Source: Dipylidium caninum
Lineage: Eukaryota; Platyhelminthes; Cestoda; Cyclophyllidea; Dipylidiidae
Direction: 5' to 3'
Length of the DNA: 64,000 bases
Assembly (NCBI GenBank): GCA_017562135.1
Contig: QEYB01000715.1
Coordinates: 1,116,001-1,180,000, forward strand
Of this stretch, positions 28,145-53,383 are shown in pieces; position 1 is the first letter of the stretch, and every line of letters begins with the position of its first letter. Position numbers and translations under genes: made by a program. Below the pieces are notes generated by a model that had not been told where the DNA came from, did not search any database, and was given only the letters and a program-made list of their open reading frames with translations.

Positions 28145-29497
28145 GACTTCGACAAAAATACCTTATTACTCATGACTTATTCTTGCTTGCCAACTCTGGC
28201 TTGGGTCTAGTGTCATTTGGTAGTCGGAAGGTCCCGAGACTAACGTGAAAAATGCCTATTTGAGCACGATGAGGCAACCATCTGTTTTGTTTAATTTTCA
28301 GAAGTGGTTTTTGTGGAGTAAACTATTGCGAGGTGGTTTTCCAGTGATCCTTGAGACTGTCTTCGCAATCGTCGTCCATTTTAAACAGCTTGTTAAGTAT
28401 GTCTTAATAACCACCCTCGTGTGGTGATCGGTGTATTTAAAACATCGTTGCTAGATAGGTTAGAATCCTAACGCCTCTACAACTTCTCTTAAAATTGTAT
28501 CGAGACCAAGAAGCAGGGATTCGGGCTTGTTAGTTATTCGTTTTCTCCGTGGGAATGTTCGCTAACTCCCGGCTTCATTGAGTGCAGCCGTGACGTCAAG
28601 GTTGCAGTATTTATGCAATGCCACAAAATTAAGGTTACTTAGGACAAATAAGCAAAGATGGGGCAATTTGTTCTGGCGTATGCTAACTCCATGGAATTAA
28701 GTCAATTTCGTGACGTCGGCCGCACTGGCAATGTGATGTCATCACCCAGGGAGAAGCTACGCTGGTTAGACATGCTATGAAATTGTAGACATCACAAATA
28801 ACAATCAGACTATCTCGAGTTTGCGAGCGTCCTCCCCTAGGTCTGACTCATGTTTTTCATTCTTACAACTACGAATATGATACTTCCTATTATAGATTTC
28901 GTGCAAATATAATATCTACAAAAATTCCAAATACATTTTGAGCCTAAGGCGTTATATTAAGAGTCGAGAACTTGCTTTTCATCTGACTCTTGAGAAGATA
29001 ACCATATGGCCTGAGATGGGAGGTTGCTAAGGCAAAATAAGTTCTCGATTCAGTTCCCTTTGACTTACAACTCAGATTATACAAGATTAAATGCGACTCA
29101 AACATGTGAAATACTAATTTTATCAGCCTTCGTACGTTTTGCAGGTCTATCTTTCACATAAAATGAGGCTATGGAGAGCTCTCTCGACAGCTAAACTTCA
29201 ATTAATCTTTGCAAGACAACAATGGGACATCTAAATACCCATCATTTAAGAGAGCTCAGGTTTGAGTAAACGGTATAGTCGTATCCATGTATTTGCGCAT
29301 ATGCAAGGGAATAATAATAAAGAAATAAGATGAATTTGTACAAAATTAAGTATGCCCCTTTGTGCACTATGCTCCAAGGTGGCACGAACTTCACTGAAAG
29401 ATGGAGGAGGGATTAAAACGAAAGAGGATATAATCACAGAGAATCAGCGTCAATGATTGCGTGAGCACCGCCATAAGAACAGCAAACTTTGAGCCCT
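28145..29497. other. Convergent intergenic region (GTF2H1 / PPP1R16-like)
   Basis: About 1.35 kb. Only short unremarkable frames are present; nothing recognised. The 3' UTR of either gene may lie here. Confidence 0.5.
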
Positions 29498-43686
<14,189 letters not shown>

Positions 43687-44986
43687 TAAATCTAAATTTT
43701 AAATCATATAACTTAAGATACCAATAAATTGGGGGCTCAAAGTTTATTTACTGTCTTGACCGTAAAACAAACAGGGGGCCTTGGGAGGGCCGCACAAACT
43801 GCTCAAACAAGCTGATAGCCTATTGACGGGTAGCATAAAACAAAGGAATAAAAGTATTTAACCTGCTAAGAATGTGCAAAAAATTTATGAGGGAAAATCA
43901 AACAATATTTGCGATGAATAAGCTTCAACAGGAAATAAGATGCCAAAACTACAGCAAAACTCTTAAAAGGCGCGCCTAAACAAACGATAAGAACGCCCTA
44001 TGTTTTTGAAAAGGTTAAACTGACCTCTATGTAAACGGTGTATAAACCACCCAACTTAACTAGTTTGACATATATGTTAACATGTGCGGTATTTTGAAAA
44101 TTTTTTAACATTGTCGCTCCTCATTTTGCTTTTGTTGCTATAGTATTTACTAGCCATCTAAAATAGACAACATATGGTAAGGTAAGCTGACTTTACATTG
44201 ACCTCTTGCTAACTGCGTTTTTAGGAGTAATTACTTATGTAAACACAGCTGTCATTAGAATCCTCCGACAAAACTCCTCGTCACGTCTCGATTCACCACG
44301 AAACAGACACCGCTTAAGACCTCATTGTATTCTTTAGCATCTGCCAGATCTCTTCAAAACTCCACCTCGTTTGCGACGCATGTATCCCTTCCCTACGACT
44401 TATATTTCGCATATGGATGACCAGATAGTTACCCTCACCTGCAGGATTTCCCCTCTCACTCTCACCAACGTTTTTAATGATGCAATTCCTTTATGAACGA
44501 GGTTTCGCAATCCAAGCCAAATTGCTCTTTTACCCCTAGCTTGGCATAAACAAAGGCCCACCGCATCCCATATTGGCTAAAAGACCCAACTCCTCACATC
44601 TAATTGAGTTGGACTGTCTCCACCTCAGCTACCTTCGTACGATTTAAACGGTGCCTATGCCATATGTACCTCCAAATTACCGATGTAATAGTTAGTTCCA
44701 AAGGCGTCGCATGCAATTCAAGGCCTCTTCATCCCGACCAAATTCTGCCTTTCAAATTCTAGTCATAATCATCAAGAATAACACTGTCCCGACATTTATA
44801 ATATAGGTGCTTAATTGCTACATTAATAGTCATTTTACCAGGACTTGCAAACGAGACCAGGATCAGGTCAAGACAACAAAATCGACAAGAACACGATAGG
44901 TCAAGTAGAAGGAAGGTTGCTCAACGACGATAGGTTCAGCGACGGAGGATTAATGAAAGACATTAATGTCACGAATAATTGAATGC
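43687..44986. other. Intergenic region between PPP1R16-like start and ITFG1 3' end
   Basis: About 1.3 kb upstream of the PPP1R16-like ATG; by position it holds that promoter. No reading frame recognised. Confidence 0.45.
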
Positions 44987-47900
44987 TCACATTGCATCAA
45001 AATGGAATCGTTGGGATTCTTGCATCCTTTCCTTTCGGTCTGAACGAACTTCAAGATATTGAAGCATGCTCACGACGATGATGAGAATGACGCAAGTGAC
45101 GAGTAACGTAATTGCCACGTATATGACCTTCATGTCGTATAGTGGCTGCAAAAATAGTTTGGCTTTCCAGCTGTCAGACAAGACAGGAACGTATAAGCAC
45201 TGTTCCACATGTAAAAGAGACGTCGACAGTACGAATATTAGAGTGGACTTACTTCGAAGGATTTTCGTACGGGTACGGAACAACAACTACTTGGGCATTC
45301 GGGACAATAAAGGTGAGTTCATGTGTCCGTGTTTGCTGCAATAAAAACCGGATCGAAAAGCAGCCGTTAAGACTTGAATGACATATGAGGAAATTGCCCA
45401 AGATATCTATGATTGAGTAGTAATTGAATCCAGAACCACAAGACTGAATTAAGACAAGGATTATATGAGTAAAAATCTACCTAATATAGGTTTGAGTTGG
45501 GAAGTACAAAGCCACGAGCATACTAAAGCCTTTGACTGATAACTCTTAAACCTACATGCGCTGGAGCAGGCACCGATACTGTCACATTCTCAATGTAGGT
45601 CGCGAAGTCACCAAACCCGAATGTTGTAAAAGGCAGTTGGAGGGCACCACAGCACGAGGAAGTAACGAATACGCCACTGGAGCGGATACGTCTACCGTCG
45701 GCACCCTGGGTTTCATAAGAGGCGCGGAATCCATAGCCGGGCAAGCCATACGGGAGAATACCATTAGGACACTGACTTGGACTGCCACAACCACCAGTTG
45801 TTAGCATAACCTGAAATAATACGCTTTGATGAAGTATTGTAGTTCTGCGACACATTACCGAAAAATATTACACAACGAGAGACAACAAAGATTGGCGAAT
45901 ATCGGAATGTACCGAAAAGGTATCGAGTATCAAGATCACTGCAACAAAAAATCTACGGGTATTGCGTTCACGATGAGCACGATGGTATGCATGAGGAAAA
46001 GAAAAGCATACTACCTTTAAGAAATATGCCTCTTTTGCGAGCTTCTGCGTGTAGAGATAAGTTCTGACATTCATGTAGGTTCTGTACGAAAGAAATAGGT
46101 CCAGAATGCCCTAAAATTAAGCAAATTGAGGTATGTAAGGAATGGAAAGACTGACTTCATGCTAAAAATAACAAGTTTTGCAATTAAAAGTAAAACTCAC
46201 ATCTTCATTGTAGTCATAGAAAGCAATTTGCTTTAAAATTGACGGGGGATTAATTTCAACGCCGGGGAGAAGATAAGCCTGAAATCTGACTCCTTTCCCA
46301 TCACCTGCGAGGTTACGCAAAATAGCCGGTAGGATGAGTGGTTTTGCGCCGGAATTTGATCTATATTGAAGGCCCAATGCAAGATCTGGATAGCCATCGA
46401 GATCGGCATCGCCTAGAGATGGGCCAATAATATCGGAAGAGGAGAAGTCGGCAGATGAGGTAGGTGCCAAAGACCATTCTCCCTCCATGTTTGGAGGTAC
46501 CCACTCCACTGGAACCGTCTCCCAATCCTAGTATAGTGGAAGGAAATCATCAACGACTTGTTACTTGTCTGCACGATAGGTAGCACATGGTACTGAAAAA
46601 TGAGAGAAAACATTCAAGAATAACTTACAGCATTGGGAGACAGCGAGTGTCTAAAGATGTATGAATTGGTACACTTATTATCGTCACAGCCAGTGATCAA
46701 TAGCCCAATTCGACCTGACATATCTAAGAAAAAATAGGACTAATATAAATGTACCCATAAAACTGAATATAAAAGTGAGGAGCGCAAAAAAGAGCAAGTT
46801 CACTACTTTGTCACTAGTACTTCGTATTCAAACACGTTAGATATGCAAATTAAGGGGTTTTTTATTAGGCAAATAATTACATCGCCCTGCCAGGAGATCC
46901 ATATGAATAAATCGTGCATAATTTCACTAATACCGTGTTTTCAGTCGGCATTGATAGGAATTTTGACCAACTTACCGAAATCACCGAAGACGAATTTGCC
47001 TATAAGTGAAGAAGCTCGCAACTGTTGTGGCAACTCATAAGCATCTCGAACTGGTTCTCTGACCTGACTATTCAATGATGCCAATTCATGAAAACCTCGA
47101 TTCCGGTGGTAGTACGGAGAACAAGGGCTGAAAAATGGAAGACTCGCTATGCATTGCTTCGCACACAGCACATGACGCAAACGAAGTAAACCAGTGAGGT
47201 GTGAAATAGAATGCCACGAAATGGACTACGTAATTTTGTGGACAGCCTCGTGTCATGTTAAAACCAAAGTTACAATGTCTAGACAATTTATGATCTACTA
47301 AAGGGAGATTCTGAGAAGGCGGTATAAAAACATTATTGGAAGTACGAATCTCATCTAATATTTAGAGTACATTATAATCAGATAGTGAACCAAAAAACAA
47401 CGGTATGACTGACTCCCCAAAAGTAGAATTCAGAAATGAAAAATCGACACCTAGCCACTCGTATTACTTTCTACTTATTATTTCGACGTGATGATAAAAA
47501 ACAACGGGTATAACGAAAGGGTCACATGCAAAGGGGTAGTTAAGCTTTACCGATAAGAGACCAAATTCTCAATTTAATGAAGCCTGAAGAAGAGCTACAC
47601 CCACGTAAATCAATTAGGTTCCAACACCTCACAAGAGAGGTAGAGCGGCTAACATTTCTAAGAAATGACAACTATGGCGGCACAAAAGCAAAACTTACAG
47701 GGATTAGCGCTTGAGGAAAGCGACACAAATCCACAACTACCACTATTGGATAATTTGCTTTGAGAGGTTGTAAAATTAATTTCCATTTGGAGACCATCAT
47801 GCCTAGTATAAATTGGCAACAATAACAATATGTAGCAAGTTCTTCAAGAGAGAAAGTAGTATAGAATTTTAAGCATCATATATTCTATTTCTTGGAGTCT

Positions 47901-48854
47901 TATTCACCTAGTAGAATATTCACTGTCCACCATTACATCAATAATCAGCACGACTGTTGATATATTAACTAAAAATATGCGTTCCAAAAATCCTAGAGCA
48001 TAAGTTTGACATGTATTTTGTTTCTTCGTTGGGCAATGATTTGCCAACATTCGACTATTATCCATGAAATAGGTTCCGTTTTTAATGATAGTAATTAATA
48101 GATCTGCAACATAGGAAGAGCAGAGGACCTACCCCCCTAATGAGATAACACGTCCATTTTGATTCTCGCCGTAGATATCGGCAATCATATCCGCATTGGC
48201 GTCACACACCAACGGTTGGGTTGTGAATTCGCTCAAAACTTGTCTTTTGTACGAAGTGGCTACATCCCAAAAAGATTACAAAAAATTAGTGAAGTGTACA
48301 GAAAGTGAAAAGAACATAAGAACATGCGACGAAACGCAAGCAACTCTTCGACAAAGAGATGTTTCTTGATAGAGGGATAACCAAAGAAGTGTAAAAATGA
48401 GGGTAAATGGGTTCAGAAACAATAAACTTTGAGTTATTGGGCATATTATAATAAACCTACCATTCATCACATCATACCGTATAGTCACTTCATAAAGGGA
48501 ACCTTTGGAATGAACAAGAAGAAGATCCGCTCGAGAATCACCATTAAAGTCAGCTACAGCAATACTTCGAAGGTTGGAGACGGAATCTACATCAATCAGC
48601 TTCTTCCGCTCAGGTATGCCACCGGTTTGTTTAGCATTTGGTGCGACGAGGGTGTAGAGTGCCGAGGTGTATGAAGACAGTACAATGGCATCGGTTCGTC
48701 TATCCAAATTTACATCTGCAAAGGCACCTAGATCGGAATCCGACCAGGTACCAACCAGAGAAAAACTCGAACCCCCGGGCTCGGTGGTGGCCACTGGCAA
48801 TTCACACTGCACACCCAGCAGACAAACAGTCATAATGAATGCGTATACTTGCAT
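44987..48854 (-). CDS. ITFG1: Integrin alpha FG-GAP repeat containing protein 1 (ITFG1/TIP/LINKIN)
   Basis: Exons supported: 48461-48854, 48133-48259, 47699-47802, 46976-47127 (5' edge tentative), 46629-46723, 46201-46527, 46015-46110, 45556-45810, 45253-45335 and 44987-45170. A signal peptide (MQVYAFIMTVCLLGVQC) is followed by FG-GAP-like repeats with calcium-loop motifs (DVNLDRRTDAIVL, DFNGDSRADLLLV, DADLDGYPDLALG). Later come FIVPNAQVVVVPYPYENP, a single TM helix (VIYVAITLLVTCVILIIVV) and the cytosolic tail ERMQESQRFHFDAM, almost the mammalian tail. The protein is a type I membrane adhesion protein. Exon 47699-47802 leaves phase 1 while 46976-47127 needs phase 2, and about 20 residues of the family are missing between them, so an undetected small exon probably lies in 47128-47698. 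Confidence 0.9.
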
Positions 48855-49053
48855 TTTCTAGAAAAAAAAACAATATATCATTTTGTATAATTTTATAAAC
48901 ATGGAAATAAAGTTAGAGATTGTTATACAGATGAAATGTTGTATGCGACGAAAGTGTTCCCAACAATGCATCAAAACAAGGTCGGAAAAGTAAATGCTTT
49001 AATTTTACACAGCAATCGTAATAAATGGGAGATTATGAAAGCACTTAAGATTG
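48855..49053. other. Short tandem spacer ITFG1 / TBC1D20
   Basis: Only about 200 nt separate the ITFG1 start codon from the TBC1D20 stop codon on the same strand, so the ITFG1 promoter and the TBC1D20 3' UTR must share or overlap this space. Confidence 0.5.
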
Positions 49054-50939
49054 TTAGGTAGGTGGGTAGAAAAACCGATGCCAAGCTAAACCAACAGTCA
49101 CAGCTGCGACGGCTCCGTAGACAAGCAATTTCTGGTTGACAAGAGCCAAAGCAGAAGTTGATTTTGAATTAGCTTGTGTAGTTCCTTTTCGATCTTCAGC
49201 TTTTTTAAGGAGTTTCTCAGGCCCAATCGCGAGATAGATATCAAGGGCACACTGAATCAACTTCTCTACGTCATGTTTCATTGGAAGATGAGTGAGCGCA
49301 TGATGCAGTTCTCCAAAATCGTCGGAAGTCGAGTTTATTTCCTTCGTGCTACATATTATCACCTAGCGGAATAGATTTCCCATATATTAACAAGTCGAAT
49401 AACATTTAGACCCATAATCTGCCTTCTATATCATAAACAAGGCAGAATACGGCAATCTATCACCAGTTAAAGTTGAAGATATTAAAAAGTTAAGCGATAA
49501 AACAAGTGAGATTAAATGTTTTGGTCATGGTCGAAAGTTTTGTGATAAATAAATTGCAGCCCAAAGCAACAACACATTACCAACGAGTATACCGTAAAAT
49601 GAATAATTATTTCTATAAAAGGAATCTTGTCTTATTCAAGCATCTAGCCTAAATAAACGCAAAAGTAATATACTTCATAGAATCAATCAAAATTGTGGGT
49701 AAATTGATTTAAATGAAGACAGAGAGATCAATTTGTACTTTAGGTGTGCGCTGGAACACACTTTATTTCCAACATTAATCCAAGATTTTATAAAAATCCT
49801 CATAAACATGAACATGTAACAAAAAATAAGTTCAGCTCAATCGAAAAAAGAACTTCCACGAAACGAAAGAAACATACGGAAACTGAGAGATAGATCAACA
49901 TGTAGGGCTCAGAGGCCATGAAAAGGTCGTATAAACGATGAATATCATTGGCATCTGAAAGGATGTGAGTAAACCACGTGAGAAACCAGGAGAGAGTGAA
50001 GAATGGTTCAAAATTCAAGTCCTGAAATCTTGACCAAATCCCCGGTGATGTAAGTTGAAGAAGATCAAAAACTAACTGAAGCGTTTCCGAAGTGGCATCC
50101 ATCGTCTTTTGCATAAACACGGTAAAGTGTTTAGGAACTAGTTGCTTTAAAACAGCAAATGCTTCGTCGGGACCAAGAACAGCAAGGCAAGTATAGCAGA
50201 TATCGTGAAACCCCTTAAATAGACACTAATCATGGCATCTTACGCATACCTGATAATAGTGAAGATCAGGGTATTCAGCAAGAATAGATAGAGCAAGTCG
50301 TTTAGTTTCTGTAATCAAGCGTTGATTCTCCTCGAGCGACACACTTTTGGGAATCATTGATCCCATTCTGCGTACATCCAGATCGATTTGTTTTGCTTGA
50401 GGGTGGTTCAACAGATCTGACAATTCTAGGATAATGATATCTCAGGTAATACAGATCGCTCTTATAAACTTCATTAGATACAACGTGTCAAGTAAGACTG
50501 TTTATAACAATAGGGAAAACAAAAACTGCCCTAAAGAGACAAGCGTGACAAGGCTGCGGCACAAAAACTGTCGAAATAAAATATTCTTCTGAAGGAGGAA
50601 ACATTATACTATTGAGTTAGTAAAAATTAACAAAGAAACGTCACAAGTGATTGTAAATTGTGAGGGGAGAAAATAAAAACAAAAGCCCCAAAGAATTCCA
50701 CTTAAAGGAAATAAAAGTTAATCATATGACACGTGTTTACCGTGTGTATTTTTAACATGAAATGGTTTGATCCCAGAGAGAACAGGCCAAACTTTTCTTC
50801 TTACACTATCGTTCACGAGACCATAACGAGAGAGACACCAAAACTGCAGGCGTTGAAGAACACAGTCATTTTCAACGTGTTCAATAATTATTTCAGCTTT
50901 TTCGTCGGGTTGCTTTTCGATAGAAGGACATAGGGACAT
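49054..50939 (-). CDS. TBC1D20: TBC1 domain family member 20 (Rab GAP)
   Basis: Four exons, 50741-50939, 50250-50425, 49854-50213 and 49054-49362, join in phase to 347 residues (human 403). The first exon has NDSVRRKVWPVLSG. The arginine finger lies in IDLDVRRMGSMIP and the glutamine finger in LHYYQGFHDI. The core continues FTLSWFLTWFTHILSDANDIHRLYDLF. A C-terminal membrane helix (VYGAVAAVTVGLAWHRFF) is present, as in the human ER-anchored protein. TBC1D20 is a GAP for Rab1 (and reportedly Rab18), controlling ER-to-Golgi traffic. The intron between exons 2 and 3 is only 36 nt (50214-50249). The start was set at the first in-frame ATG. Confidence 0.95.
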
Positions 50940-53383
50940 AGGGACGACGTCATAAAACAAGGAAGTTAACGGCAGGAGACAAGAGACAGAATCCAAGGAT
51001 GCGGGCCAATGAAATAGTCACCAGCGTCAAGTGTAAAATGCGATTCTGATTATCGTGAACATTTTAAACCAAGGCGTAAAGAACTATCTCTCCGCCTAAA
51101 TTTATCGATTTTGTTCTCTCGCCAATATTTGAATATTCGGGCCTCTACCTCAGTTCGCACTGACTTTAGTGAGGCGTCTAAAGCACGAAATGTAAGGCTT
51201 TTTAATGTGGCCACAACAATGAACATCTGTTGAACGGTTCCCGATAGGCTTTACCAAAGAAATATTTTCATTGTGCGATAGCGCTTCGCCCGGATTCTTC
51301 CACATTACACCAATCCTCCTCGCTCCGATAAATGATAAATAAATGAGAAGGAAAGATGACTTGCTGATTGCCTCACCTTAGTCTCCACGCTGTGTCTAAT
51401 AAGAATTGATATAATTTTTTGCATTTTGATCTACTCAGTACTGAGAATTACTCCTACTGGGCATAAATATTGCCATGTTTCATCTACCTGCCTCTTTGCC
51501 GACTACAGATTTGCCGCATAACTTTGCTGCCAGACCTACCATACTAGCGAGGACCTCACTGCGTCCTAGGATTCTTTTCGAAATCTTTATTTAATTGAAG
51601 TCAAAATGTTCGCCCGCTTGTGTCTAATTAAACGGCCCATATAAGGCTTGTCTGCAGCTTCAAAGGACTTACATTATGACAAATTTCGATATAGTTTCAA
51701 GGGGAACCATGAATGTAATGGGATCTCGCCTGATGAGCGGGTCATCAACTTATACGAGTTTAAATTGGTAAAAGCGGTAAACTCTTTATGGGTATTAACT
51801 AGGCGACCTTTTTTAGCTTCATCCACTTTTTCGCCCAGTTTTCGGCCAGTAAATTAAGCCCCAATTCGAGGCGATGGTTCTGGCATCGACTGTCCTTTTA
51901 AGAAATTCTTGGTGGCTAAGAGTTCTGTCCCATCTCAAACAGAAATGGGGATAACTAATGGGCAAGGAAGGTTTTATTCATTTTCAACTCTTAAGCATAC
52001 TCCACTTACCCATGTTATAAGTAGCAGTATAGGAGGTGTAGCAAAAATGATTTGGCAGATGCAACTAGGTTAATATAAGGAAAATTATATTATATGTTTA
52101 TAAAGATCCTTCTTTCGGGGAGTAATAAGGGTCCGGTTGCTTGCGATATCTCGACAGCTTGTGTTTATTTTTTAAGTAATGGATGGAAGGAAAAGACATT
52201 CACATGCGATGATGTATTAAGTACGCATGTGAATACGCCGGAATGTGCTACGAAGATGTCATATTCCTTGGATCGAGTTGTTTGTTTGGCATCGTAACTG
52301 CATGATCTATCGCTCTACTTTTGAACGCTGAATTTTCAAGTTCTTGACCAGTACTTAAAGCGCGTCCATAAACCACGAGAGCACAAAGACCGAATCCTGC
52401 GCTCCGGAATGAATCAAAAGTAAGTTAGAAGGAGGTAGGTGGATGCCTCTAGAAGGTTCCGGATGATAGGAAAAGTAAGAAATCCCCCAAAATGGTATCG
52501 CTTTCGCACAAGTGTTTCTGTGAAGCCACTCTGTAAATCATAAGAAAACCATAACTTAAGCCCTTTGACCGGGTTTCATCAGTCCAAGCGACAAAGGTTC
52601 AAGACTTTCAATGCTCTCACCAACGGAATGTACTAGGCTGTTTAGCGTTATGATTGACGTTTATTAAACACTTACCTTTTTCACTTCCATTTGTTCTGTA
52701 ATCTCATAACTTACCATTTTGAATCAGTAGAGGACGGTTAATTAGAGGATTTCATTGTTATTAACCTACGGGTGCAGATAGGGCACCGACCGGGGCTGTG
52801 AGTCAATTCTCGAATAATGAGCAAAATAAGTCCGAAAAGTTCGTTCGGATTTAACCCAGACAAGAGAATAAGCTGATTTATATCTCACGGACGGCACACT
52901 GCCACTGCTGCTGATGACGCTTAATCCGCGATAAAATGGTGACAATTAGAGTTCTCGGTAAATGCCAGTTGAATTACGGATCATTGGAATTAAATTACTT
53001 TAAATAAAAAACCATTTCATTTTGGCAAAAATTTGTGCATGTATTCACTCATCTGCGTGTATATGCAACTTAATCTCCAAGCAATATTTTAAGTTTGGCT
53101 GAGAAAGCCTTAGAAGCCCTCAAAATATTCTTTCTCTCGCTTCCCCCCCCCCCAGCCAATGGGGATCTCCGATGCAACCCTTGTGACTTTCAGGATAGGG
53201 AAGGGTTTAACGGCTAAAATGGATCAAACTTCCCCATTCATTCAATGCCTTAATACGTGGCCTTAAGCACATATGCATGTGATCTCTCCACGTTATTCCA
53301 CGTGACGGAACTCGGCATGGTGCAGATAGCGAAGCGGCCGGGCTGCCGTGTGGACGCCGCCCTGTCTTCGGTGGTGATAGTGT
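50940..53383. other. Long intergenic region, divergent TBC1D20 / orphan ORF
   Basis: About 2.4 kb with no supported gene. It holds an 11-base C run near 53143-53153. Presumably contains the promoters of TBC1D20 and of the lysine-rich ORF; no specific motif is assigned. Confidence 0.45.

Noticed and set aside
50940..50996. Longer TBC1D20 N-terminus up to 50996
   Set aside because: The frame is open but the upstream start would be TTG; the first ATG is at 50939.
53143..53153. Eleven-base C run
   Set aside because: A plain homopolymer; noted only as a likely site of length error, not a feature.
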